Shown here in pieces: positions 9,839 through 20,094 of a stretch of 64,000 bases of DNA. The translations under genes and the position numbers were made by a program. Positions within the stretch are counted from its first letter, which is position 1. Every line of letters begins with the position of its first letter. The stretch comes from Aquimarina sp. ERC-38 (GTDB lineage Bacteria; Bacteroidota; Bacteroidia; Flavobacteriales; Flavobacteriaceae): NCBI RefSeq assembly GCF_026222555.1, contig NZ_CP098511.1, positions 4,367,523 through 4,431,522 of the forward strand, written 5' to 3'. The notes under the pieces were generated by a model. That model ran no database searches and was not told where the DNA came from. It worked only from the letters and a program-made list of their open reading frames with translations.

Positions 9839-11788
<1,950 letters not shown>

Positions 11789-11809
11789 TTAAAATTTAAT
11801 ACGTTTTAA

Positions 11810-11817
11810 CAAAGATA
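11810..11817 (-). promoter_or_regulatory. Candidate minus-7 element of the gyrB promoter
   Basis: The minus strand reads TATCTTTG, an exact match to the Bacteroidetes TAnnTTTG element, 36 bp upstream of the gyrB ATG. No TTG is seen at the usual 19-bp spacing, so only half of the promoter is supported. Confidence 0.5.
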
Positions 11818-12206
11818 ACTATATAAAATTCCTTAAGAAAGTTTTAAAACAAATGATTTAAAGAGTTATCAACATAATATTAAGAAAACACCGGACTTTA
11901 TAAAAAAACGCTTAAAATGCATAAAAACCTGCTTAAAATTAATTTTGTACATATTTTAGTTTTTTAACCTTCATATTGAGAATAATATAATTCTATTTTT
12001 AAATCAGGTTTGTACAGATGCTAGATTACTGTTCACACTTACTACATTATAAGCACCGGATCCTTATGCAAATTTAATTATATATCTGATATTTAGTTAT
12101 TTACATTTTTTAGCTTTTATATTATAGCACAATATCACCTTAAGTATCCTGTTATCTTTACATAATTACTCAACAAATTAATTTTACGTAACTAACATAC
12201 ATATTT
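11818..12206. other. Divergent intergenic region between gyrB and the first astacin gene
   Basis: No ORF or stable hairpin is apparent in this AT-rich stretch. A TATCTTTA motif at 12153-12160, 47 bp before the ATG at 12207, is close to the minus-7 consensus and is a candidate promoter element for the peptidase gene; the same octamer precedes the paralogue at 13651-13658. Confidence 0.4.
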
Positions 12207-13376
12207 ATGAACACAACACAATTATTAAGGTACGCAAGGTTATCTACTCTAAGTCTAGGTTTATTAGTGGCTTCCTGTACGCAAAATGCTAATGATGAAA
12301 TTGAAGAAACCGAAGTAAACATAATTACAGAAGGACCTATTGTCAAAAGATATTTTGGCGAAGAACTACTGGAAGGTGTGGATCTGGGTGATGGTACGTA
12401 TAAAATTTACGGTGATGTCATTGTAGATGAGAATCAGTTTACGGAAAACGCCATAAAATCCAGAGTTGATTTAGAACCGGATGCTCAGGTTGAGAACAAA
12501 CTTGCATTATTAGGAGGTGTAAGAAAATGGACTAACAACACGATGGTATACCGTTTAGAAAATTTAAATTCTTTTGTAAGAGATGAGCTTTTTAAATCTA
12601 TGAAGGTTTGGGAAGATAATACGAATATCCGCTTTAAAGAATATACCGGTAGTGAAGCTAACTACGTTACCATTCGTTCTAATGGTGATAATTGTAATTG
12701 TGGTTCTGCCAACTTAGGGATGAATGGTTCTCGTGGAGTTATGAACTTAGGTACACGAACTTCTGCGGTAGTTATTATTCATGAAATTGGTCATAATTTA
12801 GGTTATATCCATGAACAAACCAGGTCTGACCGTGATCAGCACGTAAAAATCCTTTTTGAAAATATTCAGAATGGTGCGGAAAGCCAATTTAGAAAAAATA
12901 CAAATTCTGATAACCTAGGTGAATTTGATATTCTATCCACTATGATGTACGGTAATTTTACCTTTAGTAAAAACGGAAAACCTACTATTACCAGACTGGA
13001 CGGAAGTTCTTATCCTAGAAGACAGGCAAAGCTTTCTGCAGGAGACATTGCCAATACGAATCAGGCTTATCCTGGCTCAACCGTAGATCCGGATCCGGAT
13101 AAAGATATTTGTGCAGGTATTGCAGAATGGGTACGAGGCAGAAGATATCAGGTAGGAGATAAAGTTACCTACAGAGGGTTTTTATTTGAAAGGGATTTTA
13201 GTCAATGGAATCGTTTAGGACAATGTGGAGTTGTAGAAGAAATCCAGGATCCTTGTGAAGGTGTGGATGCATTTAATAGCAATAGAACCTATAACCCCGG
13301 AGACCAGGTTACTTACAGAGGTTTTATTTACATAAAATTAAACAGAGGTTGGAGACAAGAAGGTCAATGTTTATAA
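12207..13376 (+). CDS. Astacin-type (M12A) zinc metallopeptidase lipoprotein with two CBM5/12-like modules
   Basis: The 389-aa product begins with a lipoprotein signal (SLGLLVASC, Cys near residue 24). After a propeptide-like region (about 25-95, including KRYFGEELLEGVD) comes the catalytic domain with the full astacin zinc signature HEIGHNLGYIHEQTRSDRD near residues 192-210 and a Met-turn STMMYGNFTF whose Tyr is the usual fifth ligand. The C-terminus has two repeats of about 45 residues (about 299-343 and 346-389), each with AEWV/AFNS..YxxGDxVTYRGFxY and flanked by a Cys pair, resembling chitin-binding CBM5/12 modules. It is 57% or so alike by eye to the next gene, a tandem duplicate. The likely role is surface protein degradation, possibly on chitin-rich material; the substrate is unknown. 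Confidence 0.88.
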   Translation: MNTTQLLRYARLSTLSLGLLVASCTQNANDEIEETEVNIITEGPIVKRYFGEELLEGVDLGDGTYKIYGDVIVDENQFTENAIKSRVDLEPDAQVENKLALLGGVRKWTNNTMVYRLENLNSFVRDELFKSMKVWEDNTNIRFKEYTGSEANYVTIRSNGDNCNCGSANLGMNGSRGVMNLGTRTSAVVIIHEIGHNLGYIHEQTRSDRDQHVKILFENIQNGAESQFRKNTNSDNLGEFDILSTMMYGNFTFSKNGKPTITRLDGSSYPRRQAKLSAGDIANTNQAYPGSTVDPDPDKDICAGIAEWVRGRRYQVGDKVTYRGFLFERDFSQWNRLGQCGVVEEIQDPCEGVDAFNSNRTYNPGDQVTYRGFIYIKLNRGWRQEGQCL

Positions 13377-13424
13377 CATAGCGGGTACTCCAATACTATT
13401 ATAAATACCATACCCCATGATAAG

Positions 13425-13461
13425 TCCGGAACCGTAAATTTTTATGGTTCCGGATTTTTTT
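13425..13461 (+). terminator. Terminator after the first astacin gene
   Basis: A 9-bp GC-rich stem (TCCGGAACC / GGTTCCGGA), a 12-nt loop and a run of seven T lie 48 bp past the stop. The two astacin genes are therefore probably separate transcripts. Confidence 0.88.
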
Positions 13462-13731
13462 ATGGCTTTTATACATTCTAGAAATAACGAGCGTAAAAAT
13501 TAGTATCTTCTTAAAAAAGTGGGAATTTAAAACCATATGTGGATAGTAAACTAAGTTTTCAAATTCTTCACCGAACCGGACGATTTATTTAGTCATTGTA
13601 ACGAATAATAGATCGGTAAGAAAAATGAATAATACACTACCAATTTAAGTTATCTTTAATTAAAATTTAGATAGCTTTAACAACACGAATAACTCATAGT
13701 AAACAACTTAGCATAACAACACTAACACGAC
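13462..13731 (+). promoter_or_regulatory. Leader region of the second astacin gene
   Basis: This region has no ORF. TATCTTTA at 13651-13658 matches seven of the TAnnTTTG positions' six fixed bases except the final G, and lies 74 bp before the ATG; the same sequence occurs at the equivalent place in front of the first astacin gene. No operator-like palindrome was seen. Confidence 0.35.
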
Positions 13732-14889
13732 ATGAAAAAAACTCAACTACTAAAATTAACCAAAGTTTCACTTTTAAGCATTGGATTGTTCCTGACATCC
13801 TGTAGTAACGACGAAAACAATGAAATACCGGAAGAAGTCGGTACCGAAGTCAAGCTAGTTCAAAAATACTTTGGAGACCAACTGGTAATGGTTACGGAAG
13901 GTGAAAACGGAACCTGGATTGCTGATGACATGCAGTTTTTTAAGGAGCAGTTATCTGATAATCCGGTTAGTTCTGAACTGGAAAAAGCTCCGGATGCAGT
14001 GAATACTGATAAATTGGCACTGGCAAGTTATGCGGTGAAATGGTCAAATAGCACTGTGGTTTATCGATGGGGAAGCTTGAATAGTCGTCTTCGTTCTGAG
14101 ACTAAAAAAGCTATGAACGAATGGAGCTCCAAGACGAATATACGTTTTAAAGAAAGAACTAACGAGGCTACGTATGTAACCATTCAGGAAACCACCAGGA
14201 CCTGTGATGGTTGCGGTTTTGCTACGATAGGTTCCAGAGGAAGTAGCGGAACGCTTAATTTAGGTAAAAATGCCTCTGCTGCTTTAATTGCACACGAATT
14301 TGGGCATACTTTAGGTTTTTTACATGAACAAACACGTCCTGATAGAGACGATTATGTAAAAGTTTTATTTGAAAATATCCAGCAAGGTAAAGAAGGGAAC
14401 TTTAGAAAAACAAATAGCGCGTTACGTACTACAAAAAAGTTTGATATGAAATCTATCATGATGTATCATCCATATGCCTTTACTAATAAAAGAGGCGTCC
14501 CTACTATTGTTGACATAAATACAGGAAAAGCATATACCGGAGCGCAACGTACCATCTCACCTTTGGATATTGAAGGTACAAATAAGGTATACCCAAGAAA
14601 AACTGTAGATCCGAATCCGGACATTTGTAGAAATGTTGCCGAATGGGTTAGTGGAAAAACATATAACGTAGGGGATCGAGTTACTTACCGTGGTTCTTTG
14701 TATGAAGCGGACTTTAACAAATGGAACCGTATCGGAAGTTGCGGACAAACTGAAATTACTGATCCGTGTGCCGGAGTAGCAAGTTTTCAAAACGGAAAGA
14801 GTTATGCTACTGGCGAACAAGTACGCTACAACGGATACGTATATACAAAATTAAGCAGAGGTTGGAAACAGGAAGGAAAGTGTAACTAA
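13732..14889 (+). CDS. Astacin-type (M12A) zinc metallopeptidase lipoprotein with two CBM5/12-like modules (paralogue)
   Basis: The 385-aa tandem paralogue of the gene at 12207 has the same plan. Lipobox GLFLTSC (Cys near 24); propeptide with VQKYFGDQLVMVTEG; zinc signature HEFGHTLGFLHEQTRPDRDD near 187-206; Met-turn KSIMMYHPYAFT; then two Cys-bracketed CBM5/12-like modules at about 298-341 and 344-385 (AEWVSGKTYNVGDRVTYRG, ASFQNGKSYATGEQVRYNG). The catalytic residues are intact in both copies, so neither looks like a decayed duplicate. The most diverged parts are the propeptide and the loop before the zinc site, which carries CDGCGFA here and NCNCGSA in the first copy. An AraC regulator gene follows 200 bp downstream. 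Confidence 0.88.
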   Translation: MKKTQLLKLTKVSLLSIGLFLTSCSNDENNEIPEEVGTEVKLVQKYFGDQLVMVTEGENGTWIADDMQFFKEQLSDNPVSSELEKAPDAVNTDKLALASYAVKWSNSTVVYRWGSLNSRLRSETKKAMNEWSSKTNIRFKERTNEATYVTIQETTRTCDGCGFATIGSRGSSGTLNLGKNASAALIAHEFGHTLGFLHEQTRPDRDDYVKVLFENIQQGKEGNFRKTNSALRTTKKFDMKSIMMYHPYAFTNKRGVPTIVDINTGKAYTGAQRTISPLDIEGTNKVYPRKTVDPNPDICRNVAEWVSGKTYNVGDRVTYRGSLYEADFNKWNRIGSCGQTEITDPCAGVASFQNGKSYATGEQVRYNGYVYTKLSRGWKQEGKCN

Positions 14890-14924
14890 TCCCTGTCTTA
14901 GTAAATCCATAATTAAATTGATTA

Positions 14925-14967
14925 AAGATTGTCATTCTATATTCATTAGAATGGCAATCTTTTTTTT
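14925..14967 (+). terminator. Terminator after the second astacin gene
   Basis: A 14-bp stem with one G:U pair (AAGATTGTCATTCT / AGAATGGCAATCTT), a 9-nt loop and eight T lie 36 bp past the stop. Confidence 0.9.
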
Positions 14968-15064
14968 ATGTATATAAGCTTTATGATCTTCTTTTAAAAA
15001 GAAAGCAAACCCATATTTAACGATATCGGGCGCAAATGTGTTAACTATTACGGCTCAATCGTGT

Positions 15065-15072
15065 TATTTTTG
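15065..15072 (+). promoter_or_regulatory. Candidate minus-7 element for the AraC-type gene
   Basis: TATTTTTG matches TAnnTTTG and lies 24 bp before the proposed TTG start at 15096. This supports a start at or after about 15080; there is no clear TTG at minus 33. Confidence 0.4.
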
Positions 15073-15095
15073 TACCACATAACATTATAAATATA

Positions 15096-16118
15096 TTGGG
15101 GTTGTTGATATTGAATGAAAGTGATATTATTGGATTATTAGAAAATATCTCTAAAGATCTGGGTGGTACATTTGAAAAAAGTTTTGGTGCAGCTACTTTA
15201 AAAATTAATAATGAGAAAGGAAAAGGGGTTATAAAAGCTTATGATCTTTTTCCTGGTCTTAATGCTGTTACTTACGACATTACTTTATTCTCTTCTTTTT
15301 CTTTTGAGTTAAAAGGAAGTACTCAAATGCCTTTGTATTTTATCTTTTGTAAAGAAGGTAATTTTAAACATAAATTTGAGACAGATGACGATTATACTCT
15401 AATCGAAAATCAAAAAAATAGTATTGTCAGGGATGTTCCAAATGGTTCTAATACTGTTGTATTACCGGAGCATGTTCCTTTACAAATTAGCATTATTAGT
15501 ATTTCGGAAACCGAGGTTTCTAAAAGAGAATCCGATGAGCGAAGAGCACTTAGCCATTATCTTGAAGATTTGTTTAAAGATATGGTTGAAGAGAAACCCT
15601 ATCGTTTTACCGGTCACTTTAACCTGAAAATAGCAGGCTTAGTAGAAATGCTTATTAAAAATGACAAAAAAGGGGTTGTTAGTCGTATTTTGTCAGAAGG
15701 TCTTATCATGCAAATTTTATCATCTCAGATTGAAAATCACGATCAGGAAACGGAAGATACGAACTTAAATGCCCCGTTAAAGAGTTTTGAAATGGATAAA
15801 ATTATAGAATCTTCGCAATATATTGTGGAGAACATGTCTAAACCCATTTCTATATTCACTTTAACTAACTTAACTAGTTTATCTGAAAAAAAATTGCAGT
15901 CCGGGTACCGTTATTTATTTCATAAAAGTATAAACAAATATATTCTGGAAGTAAGACTGGAAAAAACAAGGGAATTGATAGAAACTACGGATTTTACGAT
16001 TTCTGAAATACTGTATTCCTGCGGACTTAATAACAGAAGTTATTTTTCTAAAAAATTTAAAGAGCGTTATGGTATTTTACCTTCGGATTACCGAATTCTA
16101 TTGAAATCAAAGTCGTAA
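15096..16118 (+). CDS. AraC-family transcriptional regulator
   Basis: The 340-aa protein has a C-terminal AraC/XylS double helix-turn-helix (about 235-335) with typical motifs: ISIFTLTNLTSLSEKKLQ, the middle INKYILEVRLEKTRELIET, and the signature TISEILYSCGLNNRSYFSKK followed by ERYGILPSDYR. The N-terminal ~220 residues are a cupin-like sensory region that I cannot assign to a ligand. The start is a TTG; the start of the paralogue at 47953 lies at the equivalent place, which supports it. It may regulate the neighbouring astacin genes, but only proximity suggests this. The IS element begins 260 bp downstream. Confidence 0.85.
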   Translation: MGLLILNESDIIGLLENISKDLGGTFEKSFGAATLKINNEKGKGVIKAYDLFPGLNAVTYDITLFSSFSFELKGSTQMPLYFIFCKEGNFKHKFETDDDYTLIENQKNSIVRDVPNGSNTVVLPEHVPLQISIISISETEVSKRESDERRALSHYLEDLFKDMVEEKPYRFTGHFNLKIAGLVEMLIKNDKKGVVSRILSEGLIMQILSSQIENHDQETEDTNLNAPLKSFEMDKIIESSQYIVENMSKPISIFTLTNLTSLSEKKLQSGYRYLFHKSINKYILEVRLEKTRELIETTDFTISEILYSCGLNNRSYFSKKFKERYGILPSDYRILLKSKS

Positions 16119-16379
16119 TTAAATTTCTAACCATCAATGTCTTAAAAATCCAAGATTACTATTGCTTCTAGAATCAAAAATCAAGACTAGTTATTTTAAT
16201 AGTAAAGAATTAGTAAAGGTTTTAGTTTACAATAGTGTTAGTGTATCAAAATTGACCTAACTATATTCTTTTCAGCTATTTATCCTATTCTAAATCCTCT
16301 CCGAAGAAAAGGACTTTTAGTTACCTTCCAATTTGGAAAAGCTGGGTTGGGATTGACTTATATGAATTAGGATTATCTA
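16119..16379. repeat. Left part of a diverged dispersed repeat interrupted by the IS
   Basis: About 16138-16200 is similar to 37208-37265 (shared blocks GTCT-AAAAA, GCTTCT-GAATCA and a following TTATT-TAAT). The matching right part, with TTTAAAGTTTAG and ATTTTACTAT, continues after the IS at about 17985-18080, as it does in uninterrupted form at 37300-37395. So the insertion sequence split one copy of this repeat. Similarity is modest, judged by eye. Confidence 0.4.
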
Positions 16380-17952
16380 GGGTCTGCTGAAAAACTCAGC
16401 CTTCATTGATTTTCAAGTTTATGATCGAATTGGTTTGGTTTTGAATAAAGTTTTCACTGAATAAGATTGCTTTTATCCAATAGAGTGCCACCTCAGCCAA
16501 ATGGACTAAGTTGAGCACTAATATGATACTTGCAATCCAAGACTCACTGGTATTTTCAAGCCTTGCCCTTATACGGTTTAAACCATATGCTGTCTTTGCT
16601 TGACCAAACTTTCCTTCAATTGGATTACGTTCCCCAGGGCTTACTTGATTTGACAAAGCCTTTTTGGAGGGCCTTCCAAGGGGTTTGGCCCTGAGATTGA
16701 TCCCTTTTTCTTTTAGGTACTTACGGTTCTCTCGGGTACAATATATTTTGTCAACCAAAACGTTCTTTGGATAATGACCAAACCGCTTTCGGTACTTCTC
16801 CACACAATCTTTCAATCTGGTACCCTCATTGTAGGCTTCCCAACTAGTATCATCCAAAAATGAAAAACCATCTACCAGTGCCATGTTTATCTTGGCACCA
16901 AACTCCACTTTTGCATTTGTTTTCCCACGCACTATGGGACGAACATGGGGTTGGTGAATGCTCACAATCCTATGGTCTACACTTTTGGTCTTAGTATCGT
17001 ACATCAACTTTTGTTGCCTGTAGAGTTCCTGGATGACCAGCCAATATTTATACTCTTGCCTATCGAAAGGGATCCGGTCAAGGGTATCCAAAATACCTTC
17101 GATGGAACGTATATTCCTATGGAGATACTTTAATTGCTTCCCTATAGCAGACCGTATCTCTTTATGTGTTTTTCTTTTCTTTTGCGCTGTCTTTAGATAT
17201 TCTTTCCTTGCTTTTTCCCTGTAGTTCCTCGGTTTAGTCTCTAAAGGGGAAAGTTTATAGGCAATATCCAACAATGATTCGGATTTCTCGCGCGCATCAT
17301 TGAGCAAATTTAGATCCGTAGGATATGCTATATCTTGTGGACAAACTGTTGCATCAACGATCAAAGTCCCTTTGTGAGGTGGGTCTTCACCATCATCCCT
17401 TGCATCATTTGATCCTTTTTCTCTAATTTGTTCTGCTTCTCGTTTTATTTGTAAAATTCGCTGGTTAATAGCATTAATCTGTTCCAGGCCAAGACGCTTG
17501 CGGAACTCTACGAAAAGAGAAGGGTCGAACGCAGGTGCATCACTAAATGAAGAATAGCCTAAAAAATACTGCATATAGATGTTCTCAGAAATCTGGTCAA
17601 CCGTCTCCCTATCATCTAAATTGCATAAATGTTTGATGATGATTGACCCTAAGACAACCCTTGGGCTTAAATCAGGACGGCCTGTCGATTTTTCCGGAAA
17701 ATGTTTGCGATAAATGGAACACAGTTCATCCCAAGGAAGTAGCTTAGCCAAACGAACCCAACGGTTAGCAGGGTTCAATTCTCTCTCAAAAGGACTCTCA
17801 AAACCTTCTAAAACCAACTGGTTTTGACTTACATATTTGGGAGTAGGTGCACGCTTTTTTGAATGTTTTGTCATAATAACCTTGCACTTGATTGCCTAAA
17901 TATAACTATAATGCCTTATAAAACAATAGATAAACAGTTTCTCAGCAGACCC
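16380..17952 (-). mobile_element. Complete insertion sequence, IS5/IS1182-type
   Basis: The element is bounded by inverted repeats GGGTCTGCTGAAAAACT (left) and GGGTCTGCTGAGAAACT (right, reverse complement), 16 of 17 identical. It is flanked by the direct repeat TATCTA at 16374-16379 and 17953-17958. Alternatively, extending the inverted repeats by one A/T pair gives a 4-bp duplication ATCT. It is about 1573 bp long and carries a single intact transposase gene, so it may still be active. The clean duplication and intact ORF suggest a recent insertion. Confidence 0.92.
16396..17874 (-). CDS. Transposase of the IS5/IS1182 type (DDE)
   Basis: The 492-aa protein fills the element almost from end to end. 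Seen: an N-terminal DUF772-like domain (STGRPDLSPRVVLGSIIIKH, then LDDRETVDQISENIYMQYFLG) at about 65-110, and a DDE catalytic core with candidate acids in LIVDATVCPQDI, NVLVDKIYCTRENRKYL and ERNPIEGKFGQAKTAYGLNR. The end of the core, YGLNRIRARL followed by a hydrophobic SIILVLNLVHLAEV, is typical of this group. No frameshift or internal stop is present. The exact family (IS1182 or an IS5 subgroup) needs comparison with ISfinder. Confidence 0.92.
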   Translation of the reverse strand: MTKHSKKRAPTPKYVSQNQLVLEGFESPFERELNPANRWVRLAKLLPWDELCSIYRKHFPEKSTGRPDLSPRVVLGSIIIKHLCNLDDRETVDQISENIYMQYFLGYSSFSDAPAFDPSLFVEFRKRLGLEQINAINQRILQIKREAEQIREKGSNDARDDGEDPPHKGTLIVDATVCPQDIAYPTDLNLLNDAREKSESLLDIAYKLSPLETKPRNYREKARKEYLKTAQKKRKTHKEIRSAIGKQLKYLHRNIRSIEGILDTLDRIPFDRQEYKYWLVIQELYRQQKLMYDTKTKSVDHRIVSIHQPHVRPIVRGKTNAKVEFGAKINMALVDGFSFLDDTSWEAYNEGTRLKDCVEKYRKRFGHYPKNVLVDKIYCTRENRKYLKEKGINLRAKPLGRPSKKALSNQVSPGERNPIEGKFGQAKTAYGLNRIRARLENTSESWIASIILVLNLVHLAEVALYWIKAILFSENFIQNQTNSIINLKINEG

Positions 17953-18365
17953 TATCTACGCTATTTTAAAGAGATAAAGCCTTATTTAAACTTAAAAAAC
18001 GAAGTACTCTTAAAGAGTAAAGAAGTAATCTCTTAATACCTTAAAGTTTAGAATTACCTTATTTTACTATATTTTAACTGAACATGAAGGATTTCTAACT
18101 TTACAAAATTACTATAAACCTTTTATTTTCTTATTTGTTTTGTAATGATGAGTTTCCGGTACCGACTATTATCATGTAATTATTATTTTAAAAAGAAAAT
18201 TACGAACAAGTATTTGTTAGTTTTAATTTCTTTTGATGTATATAATCCTTTTTTGTTTAAATAGGTTTTTTTCTTCTGATATCCTATAAATCTAAGATTT
18301 TGCTCTTCAAATTGTATTAAAATGAAAAAAAGTGAGGGTAAACCTTAAATTTTATACGGAGAAAT
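17953..18365. repeat. Right part of the dispersed repeat plus non-coding AT-rich DNA
   Basis: 17985-18080 resembles 37313-37395: both contain AAGTAA..TCT..AAT followed by CTTTAAAGTTTAG and CTTATTTTACTATATTTT-like blocks. The rest, to 18365, is AT-rich with no gene recognised. Confidence 0.35.
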
Positions 18366-18395
18366 TTGCAAAATAGTTTGGGGTAATTATCTTTG
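18366..18395 (+). promoter_or_regulatory. Bacteroidetes-type promoter for the 74-aa protein
   Basis: TTG at 18366-18368, a 19-bp spacer, then TATCTTTG at 18388-18395: an exact match to TTG-N19-TAnnTTTG. The start codon follows 57 bp after the minus-7 element. Confidence 0.75.
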
Positions 18396-18452
18396 TAATA
18401 TATTTAAAATATCCCTAATAAATAATATTTACGTATTTAAACACAATTGATT

Positions 18453-18677
18453 ATGAGTAACGCAGAAAACAAATCTTTAGAAACCAAAAGAAAAAAAGTT
18501 GAAAAGTGGTTAATGGAAAAAAATCGTTTTTATAATAAAACTGCTTTTGAACAGGAGTTAGGATTACCTAAAGGAGTTGTACAAAAATTTGTAAAGTACA
18601 ATAAGCCTTTTCATGATAAGCATGTAGATCCTTTATACAGTATGATTAAAAGAATGACTACTTTTTCTTCAAGATAA
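18453..18677 (+). CDS. Small basic protein of unknown function
   Basis: The 74-aa product starts at the ATG at 18453 (in-frame TTG/ATT codons just upstream are less likely). It is rich in Lys and charged residues, with a probable helical N-terminal half (KSLETKRKKVEKWLMEKN) followed by FYNKTAFEQELGLPKGVVQK FVKYNKPF, spacing reminiscent of a small helix-turn-helix (AFEQELGLPKGVVQKFV). It could be a small DNA-binding regulator, but there is no confident family match. A consensus promoter in front and terminator-like DNA after it (18745-18800) support it as a real single-gene transcript. Confidence 0.65.
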   Translation: MSNAENKSLETKRKKVEKWLMEKNRFYNKTAFEQELGLPKGVVQKFVKYNKPFHDKHVDPLYSMIKRMTTFSSR

Positions 18678-18912
18678 AGTTCTCTTTCATAAAGCTTTGA
18701 TTAAAATAATTAGTATAGGTATTAAGCCCCTTTTAATTATTACACTTTTGAATCATCATTGATAACACATTTTTTACGTTATTGATGATGATTTTTTTAT
18801 AGCTAATTTTGCTTACTCCTCTTAATGTAAAGAGGTAGTTATTGTTGTAAAACAAAACAAAGAAGCAGCTCTCTTTTTTTTAATTTAGCACCTTTGATAA
18901 AATTAATTGATT

Positions 18913-19371
18913 ATGCCAGATCAAAATAATACTCCCGAACTGCCTTTTTTACATATGTATACGGATCAGGAAGGTAAAAGTACGATTGATACTAAAATAC
19001 TTACTGCTTTCTCTAAAGAAAGTGTAGGTGGGAAAGCTGATCCCCAATATATGCTTCCGTTTCCCGGAAAAGTAGAAGCGGTTAAGTTCGCAATTTTACC
19101 GGAAGGGTGGGTCGGCGATTGGCATGAAAGTCCTAAGAAGCAATGGGTAATTCCTACAAAAGGCAGGTGGTTTATAGAAACACAACAAGGCAATCGGATT
19201 GAAATGGGTCCGGGGGATATCCATTTTGGTGAAGATTTGGACACTACTGAAATATCTGGTAATCGCGGACATAAATCCGGAACCGTAGGAAATGAACCCT
19301 GTTGTATGATGATTGTACAATTTGAAGATGTACCTGATGCAGAAAAGAATATTTTGTTTGATTCGGTTTAA
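18913..19371 (+). CDS. Cupin-fold protein
   Basis: The 152-aa product starts at the ATG at 18913, two codons after an in-frame TTG. It is a single-domain cupin: GWVGDWHESPKKQWVIPTKG forms the first cupin motif with His ligands in DWHESP, and PGDIHFGEDLDTT forms the second. The closing segment, RGHKSGTVGNEPCCMMIVQF, is typical of stand-alone cupins of the type often annotated as quercetin-dioxygenase-like or as DUF-cupins. The metal and substrate cannot be inferred. It appears monocistronic. Confidence 0.8.
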   Translation: MPDQNNTPELPFLHMYTDQEGKSTIDTKILTAFSKESVGGKADPQYMLPFPGKVEAVKFAILPEGWVGDWHESPKKQWVIPTKGRWFIETQQGNRIEMGPGDIHFGEDLDTTEISGNRGHKSGTVGNEPCCMMIVQFEDVPDAEKNILFDSV

Positions 19372-19465
19372 CTCAATTTAATCTGTTATAGTAATATAAA
19401 CGGTAAAATCAAAGTCAGTACAGCTTATAAACTACCATACTGACTTCGCTTTATTATAAAAACTA

Positions 19466-19894
19466 TTATTGTTGTTTTCTTTGAAGGACCACTCTGGAAA
19501 CTCCTTCGGAATTATCAATGATAGACATTTTATCTTCAAAGAATGCTACTGCTACTTCTGCGGCACCTTCATCAAATCTTAATTGTAACCGGTACCTTCC
19601 TTCTCCAATATTTTCCCAGGAAAAAGAGGTGTCAACAGTATCAATTTTCACACACTCATTATCAAGGTCTTCAAATACTACAAAAAAGCCTTGTCCGCCA
19701 TCGTTAAATACATATTCACTTGCTAATTCGCAAGCCGTAAGTTCGACTTTTTCATCATCTGTAAATTCTTCTATTAATTGCCATGTACCAATGATAGGGT
19801 CTGGCAACATATCTCCGGTATCATCATCATTGTTGTTGCAAGACGTAAGTAAACAGATTAAAAAAGAGACTACTAATAAGCTAAATTTTTTCAT
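19466..19894 (-). CDS. Lipocalin-like lipoprotein
   Basis: The 142-aa protein has a lipoprotein signal (LLVVSFLICLLTSC, Cys near residue 19) followed by an Asn/Asp-rich linker. The mature part starts PIIGTWQLIEEF, the conserved GTW opening of Bacteroidota lipocalin-like domains, and continues with beta strands and a C-terminal VSRVVLQRK. A structural or ligand-binding role at the envelope is likely; the ligand is unknown. It is convergent with the cupin gene. Confidence 0.8.
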   Translation of the reverse strand: MKKFSLLVVSFLICLLTSCNNNDDDTGDMLPDPIIGTWQLIEEFTDDEKVELTACELASEYVFNDGGQGFFVVFEDLDNECVKIDTVDTSFSWENIGEGRYRLQLRFDEGAAEVAVAFFEDKMSIIDNSEGVSRVVLQRKQQ

Positions 19895-20094
19895 TTTATA
19901 GGAATTAAATATTGTTAATACCTATCTATAACAGACAACAACGATTTTACCCTATAGTAATTTGGTTTTATTTTATAATAATTAATTGATAATTATTTAA
20001 AGTACTATAATCACTTATCATAGTACTTCAACATTAAATCAAGATAGCATTTCAATACCTTTAAAAATAATTTAGCTCTATAACAATCTTAAAA

